Virus record (IMG/VR): IMGVR_UViG_3300022680_000058
Coordinates: 83,980 to 147,979 of that record
From: a virus
DNA length: 64,000 bases
Direction: 5' to 3' (one strand)
The translations under genes were made by a program, and so were the position numbers. The notes beneath the pieces were generated by a model. It was not told the DNA's origin and made no database searches. It worked only from the letters and a program-made list of their open reading frames with translations. Numbering within the stretch: the stretch's first letter is position 1; the number at the start of each line of letters is the position of its first letter. This document shows positions 56,707-64,000 of this stretch, in pieces.

Positions 56707-56826
56707 TTGTCAACGACTTACGGATGCCCATAATGGGTGGTGCATGCGGCGGGACTACTGATACAAGCTCCTTTCCATGATGCCCCAGGGGTCGACAATG
56801 GCTGCGCTCCCTGGGGTTTTCTTTTT
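56707..56826 (+). ncRNA. Small RNA unit 1 (promoter to terminator)
   Basis: Promoter TTGTCA (56707-56712), 16 bases, CATAAT (56729-56734). Predicted RNA about 56741-56826, ending in a terminator with stem CCCCAGGG/CCCTGGGG and a T tract (56817-56826). It contains GGGACTACTG (56751-56760), shared with unit 3. Confidence 0.6.
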
Positions 56827-56835
56827 CACCCATCC

Positions 56836-56937
56836 TTGACATTCCATCCTCAGAGGATAAGTTGATCTACAGCCGATGGTCGCGGTGCCATGCACGCCGC
56901 AGTCACCCCCTGGGGATGGGCCTCAGGGGGTTTTTTA
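56836..56937 (+). ncRNA. Small RNA unit 2 (promoter to terminator)
   Basis: Promoter TTGACA (56836-56841), 16 bases, TAAGTT (56858-56863). RNA about 56870-56937, ending with CCCCCTG/CAGGGGG and TTTTTT. It includes CATGCAC, complementary to GTGCATG in unit 1. Confidence 0.6.
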
Positions 56938-57031
56938 TTGACAGAGCATAATCGATGCACATAATGTGACTGTTGGTTGAGGGACTACTGGCCTGGCCCC
57001 CTGGGAATGGTTCTCAGGGGGCTACTTTTTT
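56938..57031 (+). ncRNA. Small RNA unit 3 or attenuated leader
   Basis: Promoter TTGACA (56938-56943), 16 bases, CATAAT (56960-56965). RNA about 56972-57031, ending with GCCCCCTG/CAGGGGGC and TACTTTTTT. The T tract abuts AAGGAG, the Shine-Dalgarno sequence of the gene at 57044, so it could also be an attenuator of that gene. Confidence 0.6.
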
Positions 57032-57043
57032 AAGGAGCACAGA

Positions 57044-57244
57044 ATGTCAAACGATCCAATCGTGGTCGAACTCACCAGAGAGGAAGCCCAAGCCCTGGCC
57101 GACTCCACAAAGGAAACCATCTGGTTTTTGAAAGGAGCGAAATCGAAGTCGAGCAGTGGAAGGGTGAGAAAAGCCCTCAAGGACGTTCGAGATCGACTCC
57201 TGAAAGGGCTTCAGGATGTGAAGGGTTCCAGTGCCTCATCGTGA
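57044..57244 (+). CDS. Small helical protein downstream of RNA array
   Basis: 66 residues. ELTREEAQALADSTKETIWF is a helix, then a basic helix (SSGRVRKALKDVRDRLLKGL). AAGGAG lies nine bases upstream of the ATG. Expression should depend on read-through of the terminator at 57031. Function unknown. Confidence 0.6.
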   Translation: MSNDPIVVELTREEAQALADSTKETIWFLKGAKSKSSSGRVRKALKDVRDRLLKGLQDVKGSSASS

Positions 57245-57417
57245 CAGCCGAATCCCTCTTTGTGGAAGGTGAAGCCGTTCTCATCATCGGCCCATACGTG
57301 CCGTTGATAGGGCTTCCCTTCCGGGATCGGAGCTCCACACACACAAGTGTGCTCTTTACGAGCCTTCTTGACGAAACGGCTCGACGAGAAAAGAATCTTG
57401 GGGCCTTCGTAATCCAT
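57211..57417 (-). CDS. Small zinc-binding protein
   Basis: 68 residues from ATG 57417. CVCGAPIPEGKPY followed by GFGCHDE gives a zinc site. It overlaps the convergent 57044 gene by 34 bases. Confidence 0.55.
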   Translation of the reverse strand: MDYEGPKILFSSSRFVKKARKEHTCVCGAPIPEGKPYQRHVWADDENGFTFHKEGFGCHDEALEPFTS

Positions 57418-57419
57418 GA

Positions 57420-57614
57420 CTACCTCTCTCCTTTGCACTGTTGACGCGCCGCCGCCTGAATATCTGACATGTCAACGTTGTCAACGTGTTCACAGAACCC
57501 GTCAAAGCACGACGGACAGATCCCATGAGTAACTGTGTCGTCGGGCATCAGGCCCTTGTTGACCCACTTCCCGTCAACAAGGACCCGCTTACACCATGAG
57601 CATTGCCGATACAT
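57420..57614 (-). CDS. Small zinc-knuckle protein
   Basis: 64 residues: CSWCKRVL...CPSCFDGFC, a two-pair zinc site. It reads in a longer open frame, but the region upstream of 57614 overlaps the 57637 gene and is treated as its shadow. Confidence 0.55.
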   Translation of the reverse strand: MYRQCSWCKRVLVDGKWVNKGLMPDDTVTHGICPSCFDGFCEHVDNVDMSDIQAAARQQCKGER

Positions 57615-57636
57615 CCCACACCCCCCCAACGACGGC

Positions 57637-58566
57637 TTACGCCGCCTTCTGGACGTTATCGAGGCTTGTCCAAACAGTTCCAGCGGCTGTCTTGAGACCA
57701 ACCCTCTCACACCCTTCATTGTATTTGTCAGGACCGCGCCAGAAAACCACACCGACTGTCCCATCAGGGGCATCACCGCCGTCAACGACCTTGACCTTGA
57801 CACCCTTCCTGACCCCGTCATTGTCCTGGCGAGCAGCCGATTCTTGCTCTGCTCTCTCTCGGGCCTTTTCGGCTTCCGCGAAACGCTTCTCACACTCATG
57901 ACAGCGAATAGTTCCGCCCTTGCCGTCGTAGGCAGGGACGTAACCGTGGCCACCACAAACCGGGCAGCTTCCGTCCCAATTCTCATGACCTTTGACTGTC
58001 CGAACATTGGCGGCAGCGGTCCAATAGGTCTCGCCGTCGTCGCCATTGAATCCAACTCGCTCGCCGTAGTGCGAGTTGCCGACCCAGAAAACGCGCCCCT
58101 TGGTGCCTTGCTTAACCTTGCAGCGTTTCTTGTAGAGCTCGACATACGAGCCCTTGCGAGGCTGGCGGGCGCGGTCTGTCGCCTCAGCAACGCGAAGCTC
58201 ATGATTCCGGACCACCAGCTTCTCGTTCTCGGCGTCCTGCCATCTGTCATAGAGCGCCTTGACTTCGTCAGTGGCATCAACAATAGCCGTCGAGTCCCAC
58301 TCTTCCCAGGGGCGGCTGTAGTAGCCAGCGTTGCTGTCGTAGACGCCCAAGCTCACCTTCCTGGGCTCGCCCTTGTCGAAATCCCAGACGAGAGCGAAAC
58401 ACTGAGTTCCCCAGACGTCGCTCATGATCCGGACCGACTCCGATCCCTTGTCGAGGACACAGCCGACGAAGGCGACCTCTTCCCACTGGGTCTCGATCGC
58501 CCGGTATCTACCAGCTTTGTAAGGGGCAACCTGAAAGGACTGAGTTCTTCGGAATGTGACGGCCAT
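57637..58566 (-). CDS. Tandem KOW-like domains flanking a zinc ribbon
   Basis: 309 residues. An N-terminal domain (1-110) is unknown. Then comes GTKGRVFWVGNSHYGERVGF (KOW-like), a zinc ribbon (CPVCGGHG...CHEC, about 200-225), a charged helix, and GTVGVVFWRGPDKYNEGCER (second KOW-like unit, a clear internal duplication). KOW domains bind RNA or ribosomal partners. The plus-strand frame over the same region is long but lacks such motifs and is rejected. AGGAG precedes the ATG. Confidence 0.65.
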   Translation of the reverse strand: MAVTFRRTQSFQVAPYKAGRYRAIETQWEEVAFVGCVLDKGSESVRIMSDVWGTQCFALVWDFDKGEPRKVSLGVYDSNAGYYSRPWEEWDSTAIVDATDEVKALYDRWQDAENEKLVVRNHELRVAEATDRARQPRKGSYVELYKKRCKVKQGTKGRVFWVGNSHYGERVGFNGDDGETYWTAAANVRTVKGHENWDGSCPVCGGHGYVPAYDGKGGTIRCHECEKRFAEAEKARERAEQESAARQDNDGVRKGVKVKVVDGGDAPDGTVGVVFWRGPDKYNEGCERVGLKTAAGTVWTSLDNVQKAA

Positions 58567-58590
58567 TTGCTTTCTCCTGCCAACAACTCC

Positions 58591-58619
58591 AATCTAGTGC
58601 CATGATTAGCGTCTGTCAA
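58591..58619 (-). promoter_or_regulatory. Promoter with A/T-rich upstream tract
   Basis: TTGACA (58619-58614), 17 bases, TAGATT (58596-58591). With the tract upstream it is nearly a duplicate of the promoter at 60142. Confidence 0.7.
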
Positions 58620-58672
58620 CTAGCCATGGAAGAAAAAAGCAAAAAAGCGATCATGGAGATGATCTGGAGTTC

Positions 58673-58717
58673 GAAAGAAAAGAAGGCGCCTCACCGGTCG
58701 TCGGAGCGAGGCGCCTT
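58673..58717 (-). terminator. Intrinsic terminator of the 58787-60089 operon
   Basis: AAGGCGCCTC pairs with GAGGCGCCTT (10 bp), followed in the minus direction by CTTTTCTTTC. Confidence 0.75.
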
Positions 58718-58786
58718 CGAGCCCTTAGGCTTATGGTTGGCTGGGCAAAACGTAATCACGACATTTCAGGTGTCAACAAGGTGAGG

Positions 58787-59200
58787 TTAGTCTTTTTTCG
58801 TATCAGACCTTTCGATCCTTCTGCGAGCTATCGCCGCCGCATGGAACGGGCCGTCCTCGGACATGGCGAGCAGTCCTGACCCAGACCCGAAGACGAGCCA
58901 AGATTCTTTGATGTAAACCCCGGCGACAATACGTCCAGGCTTGAAGACGATGGCGAAGATCTCGTATTGCCCCTTGGCAATCGTGAGAATTTCTGAGCCA
59001 TAGAGGCTGACAGCAAAGTTCCAACCGTCAGTACCTGCACCCTTCGGGATGTTGCGAATCAGCTCGGACGCCACGTCAGTCTGATACAAAAACCCATTGA
59101 CCCGCACCGTGTCTTGTTTTCCAGAGAATTCATACTCGAATGGATATCGAGCTCCATCATTGACCCATTGAGCCCTCACCTCAAAAAGCAGACCTGACAT
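58787..59200 (-). CDS. Unknown 137-residue protein
   Basis: Beta-rich (LFEVRAQWVNDGARYPFEYE; VFKPGRIVAGVYI), start at ATG 59200 with GGAGG upstream. Last gene before the terminator. Function unknown. Confidence 0.6.
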   Translation of the reverse strand: MSGLLFEVRAQWVNDGARYPFEYEFSGKQDTVRVNGFLYQTDVASELIRNIPKGAGTDGWNFAVSLYGSEILTIAKGQYEIFAIVFKPGRIVAGVYIKESWLVFGSGSGLLAMSEDGPFHAAAIARRRIERSDTKKD

Positions 59201-59202
59201 GG

Positions 59203-59421
59203 TCACCTCCCCCTTTTGATGAGACCGGCTTTCTTGAATCGCCGGATGTATTCGTTCCATCGCTCTCGACCGCCGACGGCACTAACGATGTCGTTGGGGG
59301 TCGCCCCGAGGTCAGCAGCCTTATCGATCGCCGCCTTGAGAACCGAGGGGTCCTGAGCACTGAGGTGCCGACCGATCTCGTTGAGCGCTGGCTTGATCAC
59401 TGTGTCGTATTTGTTTTCCAT
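59203..59421 (-). CDS. Small helical protein
   Basis: 72 residues; ends in GGRERWNEYIRRFKKAGLIK, a possible helix-turn-helix. Separated from the next gene by two bases. Function unknown. Confidence 0.6.
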   Translation of the reverse strand: MENKYDTVIKPALNEIGRHLSAQDPSVLKAAIDKAADLGATPNDIVSAVGGRERWNEYIRRFKKAGLIKRGR

Positions 59422-59434
59422 CGTTCATGCTCCC

Positions 59435-59764
59435 CTAGTTGATGATTTCTGTTTGCCAGTAACGTGTGCCGCCCCGAACGTCGCACCCAACGATCTGGAT
59501 CTTCCAGACTCTCATGAGCTCATCAATCGTTCCGTACCAGTATCCAAAACCCCGCCAGAGCTTCTCTGGGTCCAAGACCCACCAGACCTTCCCAGCGACG
59601 TCATAGGCCACTACAGGCGCCTCGAAAGGCACCCCAGCGTTCTCCACCTTCTCGACTGCATTCCAACGATCCATCATCTCGAACTCGACGGGGCGCCGTG
59701 GATGGTCCTGCTCGACTCCTCTACTGATCACTTCGTTACCTCTTCTGTATGCCGCAATACCCAT
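59435..59764 (-). CDS. Unknown 109-residue protein
   Basis: Aromatic-rich (GKVWWVLDPEKLWRGFGYWY). No family recognised. In the operon 60089-58787. Confidence 0.55.
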   Translation of the reverse strand: MGIAAYRRGNEVISRGVEQDHPRRPVEFEMMDRWNAVEKVENAGVPFEAPVVAYDVAGKVWWVLDPEKLWRGFGYWYGTIDELMRVWKIQIVGCDVRGGTRYWQTEIIN

Positions 59765-59771
59765 CGTCTTC

Positions 59772-60089
59772 TCACTTTCCCTCTGCCGAGAGAGCGAGCA
59801 ATTCTTCCGCTCTCGAAGCGAACCAAGCGTAGACCGCCAAGTCTTGGATCTCGTGGTCTCTCATGATCTTGATCCGCCCGGCTTCATCGACCCTCGACTT
59901 GACCCGACGGAATCCACCTTCAGGGAGCTCGATGAACTCGGGGACGTCTGCCGTCTCCCTCATGAGCCGAGCAATCTTTCTGATGATGGTGAACTCGTCA
60001 GTCCTGTGCGTCGTACATGCCCCGAAGAGGACCGCTCTGTCCTGCTCGTTCCTGAGTTCCATACCTTCAGCGTAAGTCGTAAGTGCCAT
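59772..60089 (-). CDS. Unknown 105-residue protein
   Basis: Starts at ATG 60089 with GAGGGAGAG upstream. Helical (TIIRKIARLMRETADVPEFI). First gene of the operon. Function unknown. Confidence 0.6.
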   Translation of the reverse strand: MALTTYAEGMELRNEQDRAVLFGACTTHRTDEFTIIRKIARLMRETADVPEFIELPEGGFRRVKSRVDEAGRIKIMRDHEIQDLAVYAWFASRAEELLALSAEGK

Positions 60090-60113
60090 GGGGTCTCTCC
60101 CTCTCACATCAAC

Positions 60114-60142
60114 AATCTAGCCCCATGATTTGCGTCTGTCAA
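60114..60142 (-). promoter_or_regulatory. Promoter with A/T-rich upstream tract
   Basis: TTGACA (60142-60137), 17 bases, TAGATT (60119-60114). Near-duplicate of the promoter at 58619, including the CTTTTTGCTTTTTC tract upstream. Confidence 0.7.
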
Positions 60143-60251
60143 CTACCATGCGAAAGAAAAAGCAAAAAGTTGGTTTTGGGTGATCACATCGTTTTACGAT
60201 CTTCCTATATAGGCTCTCAATGCCACCTGAAGAGAAATCGAGCGCCCATTA

Positions 60252-60279
60252 TTGACAAACGCAAACATGGCCATACTAT
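60252..60279 (+). promoter_or_regulatory. Promoter of the plus-strand family
   Basis: TTGACA, 16 bases, TACTAT, followed by CAGTGGTGAGAGG, shared with 62278 and 32032. Confidence 0.7.
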
Positions 60280-60297
60280 CAGTGGTGAGAGGCCGTC

Positions 60298-60429
60298 ATG
60301 AAAAACACAGAACAGCATGATGATTACGACGCTTGGGCCGAAGAGCGAGCCCATGAGTTCAATGAGCTCGATGACGACAGATTCGACATCAGCTCGTGGC
60401 GCCAATTCAACGACGGAGACGAACAATGA
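60298..60429 (+). CDS. Acidic microprotein, 43 residues
   Basis: MKNTEQHDDYDAWAEERAHE begins a 43-residue, very acidic protein. GAGAGG lies upstream; the stop TGA overlaps the next ATG. Possibly a DNA mimic, judging only from charge. Confidence 0.55.
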   Translation: MKNTEQHDDYDAWAEERAHEFNELDDDRFDISSWRQFNDGDEQ

Positions 60430-60818
60430 GCTATACCATCGAACAGGTCTACAAAAGGATCGAAGCAATCACCGGGAAGAAGCATCGACACGGACAGCTC
60501 AGCGTCTCCAGGTCTCAGGAGTCACAGAACCCAGGTTCTCCACACACATACTTCGGCACCCTCTCTGTGATAATGGGGATGGAGAAATGTCCAGAGGGGG
60601 GGGAGTACGAGCACAAGGTCGACACCAAGCTCACGATCCAAGCGCTCAACACCTCAGACGAGACAATGGCACTCGCCCATGTCGCCGCGACCTCCGAGCT
60701 CACTCTCATGCTGAGCCATATCAATGCCATCGTCAGAGATGAGCGGTGGGACGACAAGGAATCCATGGACTTCCACATGAAGTGCCGTGAAGAGCTCAAG
60801 GAGACAGAGCATGAATGA
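60426..60818 (+). CDS. Unknown 130-residue protein
   Basis: Starts at an ATGA overlap with the microprotein. Alpha/beta (YTIEQVYKRIEAITGKKH; TSELTLMLSHINAIVRDE). Function unknown. Confidence 0.6.
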   Translation: MSYTIEQVYKRIEAITGKKHRHGQLSVSRSQESQNPGSPHTYFGTLSVIMGMEKCPEGGEYEHKVDTKLTIQALNTSDETMALAHVAATSELTLMLSHINAIVRDERWDDKESMDFHMKCREELKETEHE

Positions 60819-60999
60819 CACGCCACCATACAAGCGGTTCAGGCTCCACTGGCTCTCTGGTGACACTGAAGTAACCGAGGGACACAACATCGCCCACGCC
60901 TTCAGTCGCGCCGGATATGGGGGTGGTGCAATCAGAGCTCTCGACTGGTACGAGGAGATCAAAGAAGAGGAGAACCATGAGCCGCCGTCGGATCAATAA
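60811..60999 (+). CDS. Unknown 62-residue protein
   Basis: Starts at ATG 60811 within the end of the previous gene. FRLHWLSGDTEVTEG is strand-rich; the end is acidic. Function unknown. Confidence 0.55.
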   Translation: MNDTPPYKRFRLHWLSGDTEVTEGHNIAHAFSRAGYGGGAIRALDWYEEIKEEENHEPPSDQ

Positions 61000-61423
61000 G
61001 GGACGAGAGAGAAAGCTCTTCAAAAAGCTCAATGCCAGACGACGAGAAGCGAGAGCTCTCCTCGAACGTCCAGACACATGGCCTGAACACTGGATCATGG
61101 AGCGTGTCCTCGACTCATTCAACCTCAAACCAGCATCATGGATCATTCTCAGGACTGGAACATACACCGGTTGGATTTACTGGGAGCAGGAGAATGGATA
61201 CTGGACAGGCGACGTTGATGAGTTCGAGGGTAGAATCCCGACACCTCACGTCTCTGGACGGTCCGCCCAAGAAACTTTGGATGCCTTGAAAAGCTTCATC
61301 GTTGGTGAGATCGCCCGGTATTCAGAGAGACGAGAAATCATCCCGGACGTACGAGGTGACGGTCTTCTTCACATCGTCATTCACAAGGACGACGAAATTA
61401 CAACGAAAAGGGCAGGACAATGA
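60977..61423 (+). CDS. Unknown basic-headed protein
   Basis: 148 residues from ATG 60977. The N-terminus is very basic (RRRINKGRERKLFKKLNARR). The rest is alpha/beta with GTYTGWIYWEQENGYWTGD. Function unknown. Confidence 0.55.
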   Translation: MSRRRINKGRERKLFKKLNARRREARALLERPDTWPEHWIMERVLDSFNLKPASWIILRTGTYTGWIYWEQENGYWTGDVDEFEGRIPTPHVSGRSAQETLDALKSFIVGEIARYSERREIIPDVRGDGLLHIVIHKDDEITTKRAGQ

Positions 61424-62253
61424 CAACATCAGGGAACCTCAGGGCTTTTCAATCCACCGTGTACATCATCAATCGAGACATCACGCCTCTCGGTCACTGC
61501 GTGAAGTATGAGGTCGAAGAGGTGAGAGTCCTTCGACGACAATGGGCGCAGTATCCTGGCGCCGTCTGTGTGGAGCTCAGAACCTCCGAAGGCACCATCA
61601 AGGTCAACATTGGAGATCGTCCCTATGTGGTGATCCTTGGCCACCATGGTCACCCAGAACCTCCTGAGCCCTTTCAAATCAAGACTCAAAAGACGAGACA
61701 TCTCCCCGACGGAACAGCCTACGAAGTCACAACAGAACAAGCCAAGTTCCATTCGATCGGCATGGGGTACGCTCGTGAGTTTGATCAATTCCTCGAAGAG
61801 TACCTCAACGAAACCCCGAGCGTCGCTCTCATCGGGGACTATCGGTTCACCAATGGACTCGACACCAGGGATCAGGGTGCCGCCGCTGACTTCAACATCG
61901 CCCGCGTCGACAGCATCTATGGACAGCTCACAGAGGACGCAGGAGTCGACAACCTCATAGCACAGATGACGGCTCAGAAGTATGTCTACGGGAGCCCCAA
62001 CGCCGCCGCCATGGTCCTCTGCAACGCCAAAATTATGTGCACCGTCGTTCCCGGTGAAAAGCTCCCTGAAGCCCTCCACGTCAACGGTGTCACCATCGAG
62101 CCCGAAGACTTCTTCGAGAGAAAGCTCAGAATCAAGCCCATTACCACACCTGTGGACACCAAAGGGGAGCGCATCAAATTCGGCGGAAAAGGGAACATCT
62201 ACACGAAATCATGGGTCGGCGATGCCATCGCCAAATGGCGAGAAAACAGATAA
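61420..62253 (+). CDS. Unknown 277-residue protein
   Basis: Begins with strands (STVYIINRDITPLGHCVKYE), later PGEKLPEALHVNGVTIEPED. No motif recognised. Overlaps the previous gene by four bases. Last gene before the promoter at 62278. Confidence 0.6.
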   Translation: MTTSGNLRAFQSTVYIINRDITPLGHCVKYEVEEVRVLRRQWAQYPGAVCVELRTSEGTIKVNIGDRPYVVILGHHGHPEPPEPFQIKTQKTRHLPDGTAYEVTTEQAKFHSIGMGYAREFDQFLEEYLNETPSVALIGDYRFTNGLDTRDQGAAADFNIARVDSIYGQLTEDAGVDNLIAQMTAQKYVYGSPNAAAMVLCNAKIMCTVVPGEKLPEALHVNGVTIEPEDFFERKLRIKPITTPVDTKGERIKFGGKGNIYTKSWVGDAIAKWRENR

Positions 62254-62277
62254 TCGTCAAAAACTTCACCCCCACTG

Positions 62278-62306
62278 TTGACAAACCAAAACCATACCAC
62301 TAAATT
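62278..62306 (+). promoter_or_regulatory. Promoter of the plus-strand family
   Basis: TTGACA, 17 bases, TAAATT, then GATTGGTGAGAGG in the leader. Confidence 0.65.
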
Positions 62307-62326
62307 GATTGGTGAGAGGTCAGTGA

Positions 62327-62668
62327 ATGAACGACTTTGTCACCAGAACTGTTGACGGCGCGGCTGCTTTCGCCCGCGCATATCCAACTTGCCCCCCTGA
62401 TGTCACTCTTGCCGATGTCATCGAACCCTATGAAGAGGTCGATGGTGACGTCAAGCAGACCATGGGAACAGTCACAATCCATCGAGCCATCAAGGACCAT
62501 GGACAGAACATCAAAGCTGGTGATCGATACGTTCGGATCGTCACCGGTGGTTACACTGTCGGCGGCGCTCGATGGCTCGATGTCATCAAGGCCAAGCTCG
62601 AAGAAGGACAAGAGATCCCAGGGTGGGCATGGGCCAGGGTTTGTTTTCGCGGATACGTTGAGGAGTAA
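62327..62668 (+). CDS. Unknown 113-residue protein
   Basis: Leader with GAGAGG. Alpha/beta: TMGTVTIHRAIKDHGQNIKA, then WLDVIKAKLEEGQEI. Function unknown. Confidence 0.6.
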   Translation: MNDFVTRTVDGAAAFARAYPTCPPDVTLADVIEPYEEVDGDVKQTMGTVTIHRAIKDHGQNIKAGDRYVRIVTGGYTVGGARWLDVIKAKLEEGQEIPGWAWARVCFRGYVEE

Positions 62669-62672
62669 AACA

Positions 62673-63029
62673 ATGAGCACCAAGCAAGAAGAGATCGATC
62701 TCGATCCCAACAACCCCATCGGGAGAGCCTATGCAGAGGAACTCTGTGAAATCATGGAAGTCGATGCAGGCGCCTTTGCTGGAGATCTTCAAGATATGGC
62801 TCTTGATGCTCATCAACTCGGGCGCCGTGAAGGAATCGAAGAGGGACGAATCAAAGGAATCGAAGAGACTCAACAGTATTTTGACAAACTCCTCTCAAAA
62901 ATCGACGAAAAAATGAACAGAACTACCAGTCTCGGGGCACTTGTTGAGTTCAGAGACCTCCATGAAAATGTCACCATCTTTTCAGGGAATCTCAAGAAAC
63001 TCTTGAAAGACGCCAAAAAAGGATCATGA
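62673..63029 (+). CDS. Acidic helical protein
   Basis: 118 residues. A coiled-coil region holds GRREGIEEGRIKGIEETQQY; the C-terminus is Lys-rich. GAGGAG upstream of the ATG. Function unknown. Confidence 0.6.
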   Translation: MSTKQEEIDLDPNNPIGRAYAEELCEIMEVDAGAFAGDLQDMALDAHQLGRREGIEEGRIKGIEETQQYFDKLLSKIDEKMNRTTSLGALVEFRDLHENVTIFSGNLKKLLKDAKKGS

Positions 63030-63259
63030 CAATGCCGAGTTCCTTCAGAAGCGACTTTCCAGGCTTCAAAAACTATCCGGCATGCGAAGCCTGTGGAGGT
63101 CCACTAGCCAAGTTCGAGAGCATTCAATGCTCGAAGTGTGCCGCAGAAAATGTCAGACGATTCCTCCAATCCAACGCGTGGCGTCGAGCCAGGGGACACA
63201 AGAACGTCAAAGAATTCGAGATGGAACTCGTCATTCTAAAGAGCAGGTGTAAATCATGA
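63026..63259 (+). CDS. Zinc-ribbon protein
   Basis: 77 residues with CEACGGPL and CSKCAAEN. It overlaps the previous stop by four bases and the next start by four. Function unknown. Confidence 0.6.
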   Translation: MTMPSSFRSDFPGFKNYPACEACGGPLAKFESIQCSKCAAENVRRFLQSNAWRRARGHKNVKEFEMELVILKSRCKS

Positions 63260-63912
63260 CAAAGTGTTTTGGATGTGGAAGAGACCTCGACCATGGCCAC
63301 GATTTCAACTACGGAACTGCTGATCTCGCCGGTGAAAGCAGAAGTTTCTGTGGACGCAACTACCAATACAACAAAGGCTGCTTCATGAAGGCGCTGAAGC
63401 GGCTCCATGATGATGGGCTCTGTGTCATCTGTGGGGAGCAGAATGACTACTACGCCCCAAGCGGCCCTTGTCACAGGTGTCGAGACAAACTCACATTCGC
63501 CGAAAAGTACCAGCACGAGCCAGCAAGAATCCAGCAAGACGCCATGGAAAAGCTCGCTTACGGACTCGCCAACTACTCTCGATATGGCAAAGAACCAGGA
63601 CAATTGAGAGACCGCTGGCCAGTAATCCTCCTCAAGGACTGTAATGAGGAACTCTCCAGGGCGCTCCTGACATGCCTCAGAGACCTCTGGGAGCTCGACG
63701 TCTCACAGTCACAGGAGAAAGGATTTCAAGAAGGAGCAGACCTCCTCAGAGGCCTCAAGGCTGGAACGATCGGACTCTCCAACTTTCAGGAGAAGGTGGA
63801 AAAGTCTCACAACCGGTGGTCCGACTACGAAAAAGATCGGCGCGGCAAGATTCAGGAACTTCTCGCCATGGCCCTGAAGCTCAAATCAACCGAGGCTAGA
63901 GATGATCTTTGA
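63256..63912 (+). CDS. Protein with multiple zinc knuckles
   Basis: 218 residues. CFGCGRDL and later CVICGEQN...CHRC form two or more zinc sites in the first 80 residues. The rest is helical. It is immediately upstream of the third LPEDVQVAWD gene. Confidence 0.65.
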   Translation: MTKCFGCGRDLDHGHDFNYGTADLAGESRSFCGRNYQYNKGCFMKALKRLHDDGLCVICGEQNDYYAPSGPCHRCRDKLTFAEKYQHEPARIQQDAMEKLAYGLANYSRYGKEPGQLRDRWPVILLKDCNEELSRALLTCLRDLWELDVSQSQEKGFQEGADLLRGLKAGTIGLSNFQEKVEKSHNRWSDYEKDRRGKIQELLAMALKLKSTEARDDL

Positions 63913-64000
63913 CCTTCCCGAAGATGTCCAAGTTGCTTGGGATCATCTCCTCGAAGACGGGGATGACCCAGAGATTTTGGCGCCCCTCATTCTGGCTCTT
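63902..64000 (+). CDS. LPEDVQVAWD-family protein, copy C, cut by window edge
   Basis: The visible 33 residues (MIFDLPEDVQVAWDHLLEDG, then DDPEILAPLILAL) are almost identical to the heads of the proteins at 48714 and 49049. It overlaps the upstream gene by 11 bases. Whether it also has an RS tail lies outside the window. Confidence 0.7.
   Translation, partial: MIFDLPEDVQVAWDHLLEDGDDPEILAPLILAL

Noticed and set aside
57535-58605. 356-residue plus-strand frame
   Set aside because: It lies opposite the 57637 gene, which has a promoter, Shine-Dalgarno site, zinc ribbon and duplicated KOW-like domains.

Overview
The window reads as the inside of a large tailed-phage genome (about 55% GC by eye, densely packed, no rRNA, no core metabolism). 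It has its own replisome: a RecA-like recombinase, an SF2 helicase, an SSB, a TOPRIM primase, a DnaB helicase and a DnaC-like loader. It also carries an endolysin, a GroES-like co-chaperonin, a tmRNA and dozens of small overlapping genes. No capsid, tail or terminase gene is recognisable, so the structural module must lie elsewhere. The host is probably Gram-negative: SD-led genes, sigma70-type promoters, and a lipoprotein with Asp-Gly repeats, a MopE-like Asn-Asp-Cys-Asp-Gly motif and RCC1 repeats, a style typical of Myxococcota and related former deltaproteobacteria. The host assignment is inference.

Layout. 1-15,450 (mostly minus): recombination and replication. 15,500-18,420: lysis-related and unknown genes. 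18,435-18,615: a promoter-to-terminator RNA of about 180 nt. 18,647-20,076: ParB-methyltransferase fusion and a zinc-finger protein. 20,118-26,339: genes of which most start with a short peptide ending in [L/I/M]-x-E, several followed by a P-S/T-P...M-H-R-R motif; two encode HExxH metallopeptidases. A distant member lies at 35,529. 26,500-29,270: tmRNA, a ParB gene, a membrane microprotein and a 1.3-kb highly structured stretch without convincing genes that looks like a giant ncRNA. 29,301-36,170: nuclease, KH-domain RNA-binding protein, virion-like protein and a UvrD helicase. 36,160-48,130: accessory genes (SLOG protein, RCC1 lipoprotein, HAD phosphatase, deoxyribosyltransferase-like protein, paralogue pairs, microgenes, HUH Rep). 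48,133-56,650: possible origin, RS-tailed paralogues, regulators, ASCH protein, many small unknowns. 56,700-57,031: three tandem promoter-terminator units. 57,044-64,000: small unknown and zinc-binding genes.

How it may work together. Strong TTGACA promoters recur. On several genes the -10 box ends only 6-7 nt before the ATG, so those transcripts should be leaderless. Two RNA genes share one promoter type, and three plus-strand operons share a promoter plus leader. Two palindromic motifs, GGGCAAT-N2-ATTGCCC and CAAAG-N3-CTTTG, recur and are candidate operator or partition sites.

Most exciting candidate: a family of proteins sharing an N-terminal propeptide consistent with capsid targeting and prohead-protease cleavage. 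It includes a metallopeptidase with a possible ADP-ribosyltransferase-like tail, and so may be a packaged, injected effector set.
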